From assembly GCF_932526225.1 (NCBI RefSeq), contig NC_064044.1, positions 11,300,084-11,360,083 on the forward strand: 60,000 nt of DNA, read 5' to 3'. The notes below the pieces were generated by a model. It saw only the letters and a program-made list of their open reading frames with translations, searched no databases and was not told the origin of the DNA. Position 1 is the first letter of the stretch. Each line of letters starts with the position of its first letter. The position numbers were made by a program, and so were the translations under genes. Positions 12,900-36,800 of the stretch are shown piece after piece. The stretch comes from Nematostella vectensis (taxonomy: Eukaryota; Cnidaria; Anthozoa; Actiniaria; Edwardsiidae).

Positions 12900-13203
12900 C
12901 TATAGCAACAGTTACCATGATTGCACCCTAGTGGATGCAGCTTACAAGAGACCTGCAACTTAGAGTACGCGCAAGTCTGAAATCGCCCTAGCAACCAGTG
13001 ACTTTAGTAACACTTATCATGGCAACATGCATGGCAACTAAGACGATGCTGCTTACAAGAGACCTGCAACTTAGAGGACGCGCGAATATGGAATTGCCCT
13101 AGCAACCAGTGATTATATATACAGTCACCAGAACAACACACATAGCAACTTGAGGGATACAGCTTAAAACCTGCAGTTTAGGGGATGCGCGCATCTGGAA
13201 TCT
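12878..13203. repeat. About 105-bp tandem triplication starting in the last codons of the PIN-like gene
   Basis: Three degenerate copies begin at about 12880, 12982 and 13090 with atcgccctagcaaccagtga-like sequence and continue through gcttacaagagacctgcaac. The first copy contains the last codons and TAA stop of the upstream gene (ending GNQ-stop). The other two form the downstream untranslated sequence. Confidence 0.75.
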
Positions 13204-14015
13204 TTTTTATTCTTGAATAGGTTTTTCTTTTCCATCGATGTGGTGGGAGGGGGGTGATATCTTGGGACGGGAGTGTGGTGTTACTAGAGTAAATTGCGCC
13301 TCCCTCCTACTCCGACCCCTAGCTATACGCCTGTATTAATTAACTTCGTAGGTATCGGTTCGGCTCCCGTGCACTCAAGCTTCCTAGGGAAAGCAACAAT
13401 TAGTTCTGGTGTTATCGGGTAATCACAAATACATATAACTAAAGAAGAATGTACGGCTTTGCGACGCGAGGTTAGATCACTACGCGCCCCTCTGGCGGCA
13501 GCAGGTGAAAAAATAACGCTAGATTTCTAAAATACTCTAAAATGCTCCAGGGGTTTGTGCGGTCATAGATATTCTTTAATAAAATAAACCGCTTTTTTGG
13601 AACGGCACATAAAAAAGACCTGCGTTTTCACTGGGTTTAAGAGAGTAGACTCAATGAGTCGGGTTGCAGGAGTTCGTCTCGGGTTGCCTGTGCTTGTTGG
13701 ATGAGCTGTGAGGCAGCATGGGAATTGGAAAATCTTCCACAACCCTTACCAGCCACAGATAATTAATTCCAGAATCAAATTTCTCGCTTTATATGATCAA
13801 TTACCACAAGCTGTTCAACAATAAACCGTTGTGAATTGTGGTTACGTTTTTTCTTATCGACTGCTTTATTTTCCTTGCGATTTTGTAAGAAATGGTTACC
13901 ATAAGGAAACTGGCAGGCAACTCAGCAGGCTACTCAAATTTGACGATTTGTGTAATATCTGGCTAGGCTTTTGGCCGATTGCCGATTGAAATGGAAAGCG
14001 TTAAACCATTCGCGC
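13204..14015. other. Convergent intergenic stretch, no gene seen
   Basis: Non-repetitive sequence between the zinc-finger gene (plus) and the minisatellite. No open frame of note, RNA gene or transposon end was recognised. Confidence 0.5.
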
Positions 14016-14712
14016 GCGACAATCAAAATGAGCGGGTAACAATCAAACTGGGCGCATAACAATCAAACTGAGCGCGTAATAATCAAACTGAGCGCGCAAC
14101 AATAAAACTTAGCGCTTAATAAAGCGCATAACAATCGAAGCGTGTAACAAGCATACTTAGCGCGTAACAATCGACGGATGTCGTAACAATCAAATTGAGC
14201 CCGCAACAATCAAACTTAGCACGTAACAATCAAACTTAGCGCGTAACAATCAAATTCAGCGCGTAACAATCAAATTCAGCACGTAACAATCAAACTGAGC
14301 GCGTGACAATCAAACTGAGCGCGTAATAATCAAACTGAGTGCGTAACAATCAAACTAAGCGCGTAACAATCAAACTTAGCGCGTTACAATCAGAATGAGC
14401 GCGTAATAATCAGACTGAGCGCGTAACAATGAAACTAAGCGGGTAATAATCAAACTGAGCACGTAACAATCAAATTAGCAATGCCCTTTGGCTGAGCGTC
14501 ACTGGACGAGAGAAGTCTGGAGGCTCTGGTACCCAGGGTAGTAACGAACAAACTTATCGCTCAATACTTATAAAACTAAGCGTGTAACAATCAAACTTAG
14601 CGTGTGACAATCAACTGATGTCTTATCAATCAAACTGAGCGCGTTACAATCAAACTGAGCGAGTGACAATCATAAATGAGCACGTTACAATCAGACTGAG
14701 CGCGAAACCAAC
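14016..14712. repeat. 20-bp minisatellite (caatcaaactgagcgcgtaa)
   Basis: About thirty degenerate copies of a 20-bp unit built on aatcaaactgagcgcgtaac are interrupted by about 80 bp of unrelated sequence near 14475-14570. The array lies between the convergent zinc-finger and EFCAB6-like genes. Confidence 0.9.
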
Positions 14713-14898
14713 GTGATCAATGGGATAAAAATGTATTTAAGGATAAAGGGGCCATGCTTACGTAATTTTAGGAGAATTAATACGCGATGCCCCATGGATG
14801 ACCGCGGGGGAAAACTACACGTACCAAGCCTTGTCTTGTGTTTATTGATTGCGAAAAAAATACTTTGACTTCAAAACTTCGTGAAAATATCTTACACA

Positions 14899-14904
14899 TT
14901 TATT
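14899..14904 (-). promoter_or_regulatory. Candidate polyadenylation signal of the EFCAB6-like gene
   Basis: AATAAA on the minus strand lies about 165 nt past the stop codon at 15067-15069. A second AATAAA lies at 14841-14846. Which one is used cannot be decided from sequence. Confidence 0.35.
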
Positions 14905-15066
14905 TACATTAGTGTGATACAAGCTTTCAAAACTAAAATATACTATATTGATTTCAAATGTTGTATTATCGTTCAGCATAACTTAATTTGGCGCTTACGA
15001 ATAATTCAAACAGAACTTGAGAAAGTCAACCTTATTCCGTCTAAAAGAAGCTACAATATTTTAAGT

Positions 15067-26878
<11,812 letters not shown>

Positions 26879-27854
26879 ACTGCAAAAAGAGATAAAAACA
26901 CCGTTTTAGGAATCAATCAAACATGAAAACAGAAAAGCAATTTCCCTCTTCAACCAGCTGAGCGTACGAAATAACATTCAAGACATCAGAATCGCGCGAT
27001 TAAATAAAATTATCTCACAGGATGGGGGCATTAAATATTGTAGTCTACCTTGTTTGTATGAGAATTCTGTAATTCACTGTTCTGGAGGTTGTTTTAGTAC
27101 TGTTTTGAAGTCTCTCTTTTCTCCTGCCTTCGGCACTAGCTTCTTGTACTTGTTGACTGTTGCTAGGTAACTGTAGTAACTCTGTTTGAGCTCGACCGAG
27201 AGAAGCTGAGTCGAGCTAAAAGCAAGACCACAGGAAACCCAATTTACCGACCAGGACGGCTGAAAGTGCACTGGCCTGGCACTCTATCTACACTACTACC
27301 GTAGTGTATATTAAAACCCCTTCGTCCAAAAAGATTTCCAGAATGATAATTACCTAGTAGCATTTTCCCTGGTTTGTATCATCAAGGCCTTTAATATATA
27401 CATATTTTTTAATATGAAATGATGGTTGAAGGCTTTCATAGAAAGTGCTCAATACTCGAAAGTAGAGCGGTGTATAGTGTTAGTTTGAGAAAAATACAAA
27501 CTACATAGGTTTCATAGGTTTCATAGGCTTTCATAGGCTTCATAGGTTTCATAGGTTTCATAGGTTTCATAGGCTACATAGGTTTAGGAAACCTATGTAG
27601 TTTGTATTTTTCTCAAACTAACACTATTTTTTAATATGTAAATTATTGCTCGCACCCGGCGTAATTAGGCAGAACATCCCTTTTCATTACTTTTGAAGCG
27701 TTTTAGTTCTGCTTAGCTTTTTGGATATATATAAACACTTCCATATAGAGTTAAATTGAGACTTGTGTTTATTGTGAGCTTCCCTACTGATTTTTGGGCT
27801 TCCTGTGCTAACTTTTCTTCCGCGATGATCTGGGACCCAGTGTATCGGTTGAAA
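26879..27854. promoter_or_regulatory. Divergent intergenic (probably bidirectional promoter) region
   Basis: 976 bp separate the start codons of the EFCAB6-like (minus) and UBF-like (plus) genes. It contains the perfect inverted repeat at 27474-27627. No TATA box or other factor site is obvious; the promoter role is inferred from the head-to-head layout. Confidence 0.5.
27474..27627. repeat. Perfect 40-bp inverted repeat with ataggtttc loop repeats
   Basis: The left arm 27474-27513 (atagtgttagtttgagaaaa...) is the exact reverse complement of the right arm 27588-27627. The 74-bp spacer is made of short ttcataggt-type tandem repeats. Such a structure can form a hairpin or cruciform in the divergent interval. 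Confidence 0.92.
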
Positions 27855-28802
27855 ATGGCGGACGCATGTGAATTGAGCAGCGCGAAAACTCAACATACCA
27901 AGAAAATGCCTTCTAACACGAAAAGAAAAGCCGATGTTAGTGAAATTGTTCAAACCCCTAAAAAAATTAAGAAACCCTCGCCAAATCTCAGGCAGTGGAC
28001 GAAGGAAGAGGAGCTACAATTGCTCAAGAAAGTCCGCGTTGCTTTGGACGAACAGGAGAATACAACTGGAAAGCATGGTATGTACCTGAAGTCATTAGAT
28101 CTAAAAACAGTTACACTACCAGGCTTCTCAAATGAAGAAATACAGACCAAGTTCCACCGGCTATGTCAATCAGTGAGAAAGATGAGAACTGCAAGGGAAG
28201 TAATTGAAGATATTAAGGTCCCTTCTCATGCAAACAGGTCACCAAAGACGCCAAAGCCTTTTGTTGACCCAAATCAGCCGAAAATGCCGCTGACGTCTTA
28301 TTTCAGATACTGCCAAAAACACCGGGCCAAGTTAGCCAAGAAGTATCCTAATTTGAAGAGCACCGAACTGGCTGCAAAGCTATCGAAAAAATGGAGGAAA
28401 ATGTCCGAGGAGAGGAAGAAAGCATACTCTGAGCAGTATGAAGAGGAGAAAAAGGAATATGAAACACAACTGCTAGATTTCCTGAAAAATAAGTACCCAA
28501 ATGTAGAGCCCCCACTCAGTGCCTTTGAGCTATGGGCAAACCAGGCGCGAAAAGATTTACTTGTTAGCAACCCTGACATTTCTGCAAAGAAACTTAAAAA
28601 GAAGCTCAAACGAAAATGGAAAGAAATTGACGAGAAAGGCAAGAAAACCTGGATAAAGAAAGAAAAAACTGAAATGAGGAAATATCAGAAAAAGATTAAG
28701 GAAATTGCTGTTACTCCTCGTGCCTTACTGCATACTGATACAGAGAACGGCTTCAAGCATACCGACACTGAGAACAGCACAAAACATAGTGACACTGACT
28801 GA
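27855..28802 (+). CDS. UBF-like protein with two HMG boxes (nucleolar transcription factor 1-like)
   Basis: This intronless ORF encodes 315 aa. I chose the ATG at 27855 (aaaATGG, before ADACEL); in-frame codons continue upstream, so a start at 27825 is possible. Residues 46-135 resemble the N-terminal region of vertebrate UBF: WTKEEELQLL, then LPGFSNEEIQTKF, then VRKMRTAREVIED. They are followed by HMG box 1 (about 142-208, PLTSYFRYCQKHRAKLAKKY) and HMG box 2 (about 218-282, PLSAFELWANQARKDL). UBF organises ribosomal DNA chromatin for RNA polymerase I. This copy has two boxes, not the five or six of vertebrate UBF, and no acidic tail; it ends in short HTDTEN repeats (293-315). It could be a retrogene or a short UBF paralogue. 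It is divergent from EFCAB6 and convergent with CCDC6. Confidence 0.85.
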   Translation: MADACELSSAKTQHTKKMPSNTKRKADVSEIVQTPKKIKKPSPNLRQWTKEEELQLLKKVRVALDEQENTTGKHGMYLKSLDLKTVTLPGFSNEEIQTKFHRLCQSVRKMRTAREVIEDIKVPSHANRSPKTPKPFVDPNQPKMPLTSYFRYCQKHRAKLAKKYPNLKSTELAAKLSKKWRKMSEERKKAYSEQYEEEKKEYETQLLDFLKNKYPNVEPPLSAFELWANQARKDLLVSNPDISAKKLKKKLKRKWKEIDEKGKKTWIKKEKTEMRKYQKKIKEIAVTPRALLHTDTENGFKHTDTENSTKHSDTD

Positions 28803-30876
28803 GATGTTTGGGTGAAAGAGTGCTAAAAGGCAGGCAGTATTGTATCTTGACTTGCATTTAACTTTTCAGAAAGTTTCACCATTCTTGCCTACAGTTTTTT
28901 AAATTTGTTATATATTTTACTAGTTATTAAATTTAAAAAAAAATCTGCAAGGTTTTATATAACCAAAAACAAAAAAAAACATTTCAATGCATTTCAAAGA
29001 AAAAAAATATATATTGATTTATGGGCTTGTGTCCAAGTGAGAATCAGTATATGGGATACCATAGAAACCTCATGAAGTGGATTGACAATAACTTTGGATG
29101 GCCAAGATTAAGAAAACTGAAGCAGATTAGGTCATGTATGTACATACAGTTCTATTTAGAGACAAACATCAAGATATTTTAGTGGGGGTGCCAGCACTTG
29201 TATGGGGTAACTTTTTCTTAGTCTTTTAATCTGATGTATCTAGCAAAAACAAATATTAAGAAATGTATTGGAACAGCCACATTGTGCAGAATGTTTTTAA
29301 ATGCAAATAACAAAACTAGTGGTCAGAGTAATTGTCAATTAATTGGTTGATAAATTAACTGTTTCCGTATAGCATGAAGTTTCCCTAGTCAGTGTTTGAA
29401 TAGCTCATTTCTGCTATTGTTTGGTTAGCACAGACTGGTGCCGAAATAAGACATGAAAGCGGGGCTCTAGATATTTGTCTAAATAATGGTAGCAGGAATA
29501 TTGCAGATGCCCCTTTTTTTTCTCCCTCAAATAAGAATACAGCAAAGCGATAATGGAAAGAAAGAGATATTGGCAAGAGCTTTTCACAAAGGTTGCAGAA
29601 ATGAAGCAGTGGCAAATTTTCAAAATCTTATCGCTTAGCCTTATTCCTCTTTGAAGGAGATAGCCTTTCTAATCCTCAACTTTGTAACATGGAAAATCTG
29701 TCAAACAAGCCACTGCAACCATATTCCATCTTGAAGACAAATGCACAGAGCCTCAATTTCATTCCTGATTTCAGCACCAGTCTGCGCTTGCCCAGCAATA
29801 GCAGAAATTATCTATTGAGTTTCAGTACAGGTGTGATGTGTTGAAGAAATACCCTTATTCTGTTTATTTTTGCAGTAGGTGGATTAAAGGTGGTGGACTC
29901 AACCCTGTCTACTGAACACACATTGTTCACCCTTCATAATATTTATTTCTGTTTTTCAATTCTTACAATCAATAGTTCATGGAACCTGTTAGACATGAGA
30001 AAGTTAGGGAGGAGAAGGGTCATGATATGCGAAATGAAATGAAAGAATTTTAACACCTCGCACACCATCTCATCTTGCACTATAAGATTTTCTTGTGAAT
30101 TAACACTCCCGCAAAATAATTTGGTTTGTTTCACAAAGTTCCATGCTGTCAAATATGGCATACAGTACGTGCTTGATTTTAACGAGGCACAGAAACCACA
30201 CCATTTAATAAGCTGGTTTATATTTATCTCATTTAACCTTAGCACTAAACATGTTTCACCACCAGGTTTAAGGGTTGTTGCCAGGATTTTTAATAGGAGT
30301 GGCCCAAAAGGCCCCTATAAGACATTTAATCTTGTATTTAAATGATATCCATACATCTTCTCTATTTGTTTGGCTGCAAGAAGGGATGGGAGTCCTTTGA
30401 GCCCTCCCCTAGTTATACCCATGGGTTTCCTCAACAAACTCACTATCATAAAATTAACATGTAGTGGAACTTTCACAAACTCGTGGTGAAGTCAATGAAT
30501 AAGGCACTAATGACTGGGGCAAGGGTAGTTACCAGTTGGGATAGCAGGGTCAGGAAGTGCCTTGCCCTAAACCAAAATCCTCTGTTAACTAAAAATCCAT
30601 GACTTTACGTTTTATATATCAATGCCTCTTTTCAGATAAATACCCCTAGGTTTCCGAGGCTGCAAGGGGTATTGAATTGGCACAATAGTTTAATACCTCT
30701 GCTATAGTGTGTGTTTTCAATTACCCTCATAGGAACACTGACCAATACAGGCTAAAAACAAAAGATCATAACAACTATTGTTACTGCATCAAGGAGACAA
30801 CTCTAGTAATTACTATATCTAGCAGTAAGGCTGCTCTTTGTGAATTCTCTCCATTCTGTTACTATCCCAATATTTC
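28803..30876. other. Convergent intergenic region, no gene seen
   Basis: AT-rich sequence between the 3' ends of the UBF-like and CCDC6-like genes. It should hold both 3' untranslated regions. No recognisable exon or transposon was found; the short open frames lack domain features. Confidence 0.5.
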
Positions 30877-33800
30877 TTATGAGCCCGAGGATGGTCTGGG
30901 AAGGCTGGAACTGCTGGGGGCGGCAGGACTGTTCCGTCTCTACAAATAAACGACAATGGCATTAACATTACCAATCACAGTAACTGCAGCAACAAACCAC
31001 GGGAATTAGGATACTTCCTATTTTATATAGAATCTAAGTACAAAGTTAGGTTCGGAGAGGGCTCGGGCTTGTCACAAACACTAAAGAGGCTATGGTTACA
31101 CAGTACCGTTCAAATGTTTCGAGACTTGAAAACAACGATTGCTAGGGTTTTTAGACAAGAGAAATAGAAATATAACAAGAGGCAACTAAAAAGGATTTCG
31201 CTAACTAAGAAGGCAGGCGACATTTTGGATTATAAGGTTAGAAATATTTTATTCGCTGAGTTCAATATTCAACATAAATTGGGGATTCATGTTTATTTTA
31301 TAAAGAAATCGCTGACAAACTATCCTAATTCCCGTGAACAAACCAAGACAAACACAGTATTAACATTACCAAATAACAACAACAGCAAACCAAGACAATA
31401 ATGGCATAAACACTACCAAAACACAGCATCATCAACAAGAAACGAAGACAACAAAGGCATGAACATTACAAAAACACAGAAAGAGCAACAAGGAACCAAG
31501 ACAACAAAGCATGAACATTACAAAAACACAGAAACAGCAACAAGGAACCAAGACAACAAAGGCATGAACATTACAAAAACACAGAAACAGCAAGAAGGAA
31601 CCAAGACAACAAAGGCATGAACATTACAAAAACACAGAAAGAGCAACAAGCAACCAAGACAACAAAGGCATGAACATTACAAAAACACAAACAGCAAAAA
31701 GGAACCAAGACAACAAAGGCATGGACATTACAAAAACACAGAAACAGCAACAAGAAACCAAGACAACAAGGGCAAGAACACAAAGGCATGAATGCAATGA
31801 TGGAAATATAGACATTATAACTCACTTGTATGTGATGATGATGAGTGGGCGGAGATGAGCCAAGAGGCAGAGAGCTTGACAGACTCCCTGTTGAAGAATA
31901 TCGGCTCATGTGAGGAGAGGGAGGGGTGAAACCGTAACCTGGAACATAGATAGGTACCGTGAGGTGGGAGGGAGGGGTGGACATGGATAGGTACCGTGAG
32001 GTGGGAGGGAGGGGTGAACATAGATAGGTACTTTGGGGTGGGAGGGAGTGGTGGAAATGGATAGGTACCGTGAGGTAGGAGGGAGGAGTGGACATAGATA
32101 GGTACTGTGAGGTGGGAGGGAGGGTGAACATAGATAGGTACTGTGAGGAGGGAGGGGTGGACATAGATAGGTACTGTGAGGTGGGAGGGGTGAACATAGA
32201 CAGGTACTGTGAGGTGGGAGGGAGGGTGAACATAGATAGGTACTGTGAGGTGGGAGGGGTGAACATAGACAGGTACTGTGAGGTGGGAGGGAGGGTGGAC
32301 ATAGATAGGTACTGTGAGGTGGGAGGGGTAAACATAGATAGGTACTGTGAGGTGGGAGGGAGGGGTGGACATAGATAGGTACTGTGAGGTTGGAGGGGTG
32401 AACATAGATAGGTACTGTGAGGTGGGAGGGGTGAACACAGATAAGTACTGTGAGGTGGGAGGGGTGGACATAGATAGGTACTGTGAGGTGGAAGGGGTGG
32501 ACATAGATAGGTACTGTGAGGTGGGAGGGGGGGTGGACATAGATAGGTACTGTGAGGTGGAAGGGGTGGACATAGATAGGTACTGTGAGGTGGGAGGGGG
32601 GTGGACATAGATAGGTAATGTGAGGTGAGAGGGGTGAACATAGATAGGTACTGTGAGGTGGGAGGGAGGGGGGAACATAGATTAGTAATGTGAGATGGAA
32701 GGGGAGGGGTGTTTTACCGAGTGGTACAGGGCTAGATATTGTCCTTTCGCGATGAGCCCTCTCTCCACCGCCTGGAGTGTGTGATGTCATCTCATTAAAA
32801 TGTCTACAATGAAATAAATATCTATATTGTTTTCTTAGCAGGCATAACTTATTCTGCATGAATGTGCCATATTTTCAAATATATCTGCCTTTTGCCATGG
32901 GCACTATTGGTAACCATTTGGGAACAAGGTGACTTTTTGTCTGAGCATGCGCATCACATCCCATGTCTAGGGCTGAGTAGCGAGATTCACTCACGATGTT
33001 TACAAATATGATGAACTTTTGGACCAAAATTTTCTGCTTTACGCACGCAGGAAGGCTTTTCTCAGAGGATGTCTATGTCAGTATGCTATTGCAAGGTATC
33101 TATAGAGTTCATTTAGCAATTTGGCTATTTAATGTTGCGTTTCTCAACTTTAGAATCTCTGCGGGATATGCGAATAAATCAGGTCAAAGAGCGATGGACG
33201 GAATATTACATTTGTTAATTATAGAATCTGAAAGGTAGAAAACAAAGGATTTATAAACATACACTATTTCCTGATGTAAAAGGTTTGTTATTATCTTAAA
33301 CTGTTGAAATCAAGCTTAGGTTTGCAGAGCTAGACGGTGAATTAGTCACAAATTTTTGAAATTGCATAAAATTACAATTATTGAAACAGAACTAAAACAT
33401 GCAGGCTTTTTACCACACTATCTCAAATATTGGTGTGTTCCATGAACATTAGCTTAGATGGGTAGCATGATTAATTTATTTTGAAAATTGGGGAATACGA
33501 CGAATAAGCACAATTATAATACCACATAGAGTTTCAGGGCTCAGTAATACACATATTGTATTGTACATTATGACATTTTGGTTAATAAAATTCGTGACTG
33601 AAAAACAAATCTTGTTCAAGTTTGAGTATTCGGCTGCGCCTCGTGCGACTCTTACGCTACCATCGTGCTCTAAACTATGCGCGTGCTTCCAGAACTGCAT
33701 ATATGCACGCTAAGAATGGACCATTCCTTTAAAATGGCCATATATATGTTAAAAACATTCTCACGTAGTTTATTTGCAGCTCTTGACATTTCCCGGTAAA

Positions 33801-36800
33801 TTTGGTTGCAATCGGTGTAAAATTCATTGAGAAATAAAGCTATTTAAGAAGAAAAATCATTTTTAAAGGGAAAATTTGGAATGTATAAAGAAATGCTTCA
33901 GTGATTCCCGGACAATAGTGAATTAAGAAAAACAATGGGGCATTATTTTGAGCCCGTGTTACAAGTGGCCAGTCCAAGCGCATGCTCCTGCAAAAAGTCA
34001 CCCTGTTACATTTAGGTGGTCTAGGCAAACAAACAATAAAAAATTCAGATTTTGACAAAGGTTTTTAAATATAAAGAGGAAGATTGAGAGTTTGTTCTAA
34101 AAATCAAGACCTCTGCCACGGTTTTTTCTAAATTTGGCCCTCTTAAACAGGGGCAATCAGAGTAGTAATTCACTGAACACGGATTAATTAAGTTCAAATT
34201 GGCATCCATAGCTCTGTAAGAGGTTACTAGAACCATCTATTAACCTTTTCTATCTAACTACACACATAAAATCAACATTTTTCTTAACTACCAACATAGG
34301 GTTTAACCAAAGGCATGTCCAGGCTCTGGACATGAGCCTGCTAAAACAATATATTATATTGGTCTTACATCATCATCATCATTTAATCAGAATACATACC
34401 TCTCATCATCCATCTCTAAGCTGGATTCACTCTCTGATAGTTGTCTACTTAGGGCCTCACGGCGCTCCATTTCACGTAAAAGTTTTCTCTGCAATCTTAT
34501 ATTTTCCTCCTTGGTCTGTCTCTCCTCCTTTGCATAGGCTTCCATTTTCTCACAATCTGATTAACACAAAAACATCAACTAATAGGGCCAAACTTTCAAT
34601 TTTCTTGCCTCAGTCTAAGTCTGTGTGATGATTTCTGTACCATAATGCTGTATTCACACCAAATCCATGTTTAGTTAAACAAGGTTTTTCTTTGCCTGAT
34701 AACTTGCCAAGTATCTCATTGTGTTGAAGTCTTACAAGCTAAACGATGACTTAGTGACATGTACAGCACAGTCTATTCAGTTTGTTCTTGGTTCTGTCCA
34801 CTCTTGGGAGATTAAGATTTAAACCAGTTTAATTATTTAACCAAACTGGTTTAAGTGCTGGTGTGAATGTGGTATTAGTGATGTCATATGTAATATCATC
34901 CATCCAACTCTCCTCTCTTAGTCCCCTAATGATGTTATATGTATGTTATATCCTCTCTTAGTCCCCTAATGATGTTATATGTGATATCATCCATCCAACT
35001 CTCCTCTCTTAGTCCCCTAATGATGTAGTTATATGTGATATCACTCCACCAAGTGTCCTCTATTCATGTTGTTGTGTGTGATACCACCCTAGCAACTCTC
35101 CTCTCTTTATGATGTTGTGTGATACCACCCTAGCAACTCTCCTCTCTTTATGATGTTGTGTGATACCACCCTACCAACTCTCCTCTCTTTATGATGTCGT
35201 GTGTGATACTAGCCCTTCTACTCTTCTCTTTGAGTGTCTTAAATATGTTATGTTTTACCTCAAACTCTTATCTCTTAGTGATGCCATGTGAGATGTTACC
35301 CTTCAGTACACATCTCTTAGTCTTGCCATGTGAGATGTTACCCCTCCAATTCACCTCTCTTAATGATGCCATGTGAGATGTTACCCCTCCAATTCACCTC
35401 TCTAAGTGATGCCATGTGAGATGTTACCCCTCTTATTCTCCTCTCTTAGTGATTCCATGTGAGATGTCACCCCTCCAATACACCTCTCTTAGTGATGTCA
35501 TGTGAGATGTCACCCCTTCAATTCACCTCTCTTAATGATGCCATGTGAGATGTTACCCCTCCAATTCACCTCTCTAAGTGATGCCATGTGAGATGTCACC
35601 CCTCCAATTCACCTCTCTTAGTGATTCCATGTGAGATGTCACCCCTCCAATTCACCTCTCTTAGTGATGCCATGTGAGATGTTACCCCTCCAATTCACCT
35701 CTCTTAGTGATGCCATGTGAGATGTTACCCCTCCAATACACCTCTCTTAGTGATGCCATGTGAGATGTTACCCCTCCAATTCACCTCTCTAAGTGAGGCC
35801 ATGTGAGATGTCACCCCTCCAATTCACCTCTCTTAGTGATGTCATGTGAAATGTTACCCCTCTAATACACCTCTCTTAGTGATGCCATGTGAGATGTTAC
35901 CCCTCCAATTCACCTCTCTAAGTGAGGCCATGTGAGATGTTATCCTCTAATACACCTCTCTCAGTGATGCCATGTGAAATGTTACCCCTCCAATTCACCT
36001 CTCTTAGTGATGCCATGTGAGATGTCACCCCTCCAATTCACCTATCTTAGTGATGCCATGTGAGATGTCACCCCTCCAATTCACCTATCTTAGTGATGCC
36101 ATGTGAGATGTTACCCCTCCAATTCACCTCTCTAAGTGAGGCCATGTGAGATGTTACCCTCTAATACACCTCTCTTAGTGATGCCATGTGAAATGTTACC
36201 CCTCCAAATCACCTCTCTTAGTGATGCCATGTGAGATGTTACCCCTCCAATTCACCTCTCTTAGTGATGCCATGTGAAATGTTACCCCTCTAATACACCT
36301 CTCTTAGCGATGCCATGTGAGATGTTACTCCTCCAATTCACCTCTCTTAGTGATGCCATGTGAGATGTCACCCCTCCAATTCACCTCTCTTAGTGATGTC
36401 ATGTGAGATGTTACCCCTCCAATTCACCTCTCTTAGTGATGTCATGTGAAATGTTACCCCTCTAATACACCTCTCTTAGCGATGCCATGTGAGATGTTAC
36501 TCCTCCAATTCACCTCTCTTAGTGATGCCATGTGAGATGTCACCCCTCCAATTCACCTCTCTTAGTGATGCCATGTGAGATGTCACCCCTCCAAATCACC
36601 TCTCTTAGTGATGTCATGTGAGATGTTACTCCTCCAATTCACCTCTCTTAGTGATGCCATGTGAGATGTCACCCCTCCAATTCACCTCTCTTAGTGATGC
36701 CATGTGAGATGTTACCCCTCCTATTCTCCTCTCTTAGTTATGCCATGTGAGATGTCACCCCTCCAATTCACCTCTCTTAGTGATGCCATGTGAGATGTTA

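Noticed and set aside
27074-27271. Minus-strand 65-residue frame ending KTVLKQPPEQ upstream of the EFCAB6-like start
   Set aside because: It could be a non-coding first exon or a small gene, but no motif, splice link or similarity supports coding.
31571-32859. Long minus-strand open frames rich in proline, serine, tyrosine and histidine
   Set aside because: They are translations of the 33-bp and 53-bp arrays in CCDC6 introns 7 and 8; only short parts (31938-31826 and 32803-32718) are true exons.
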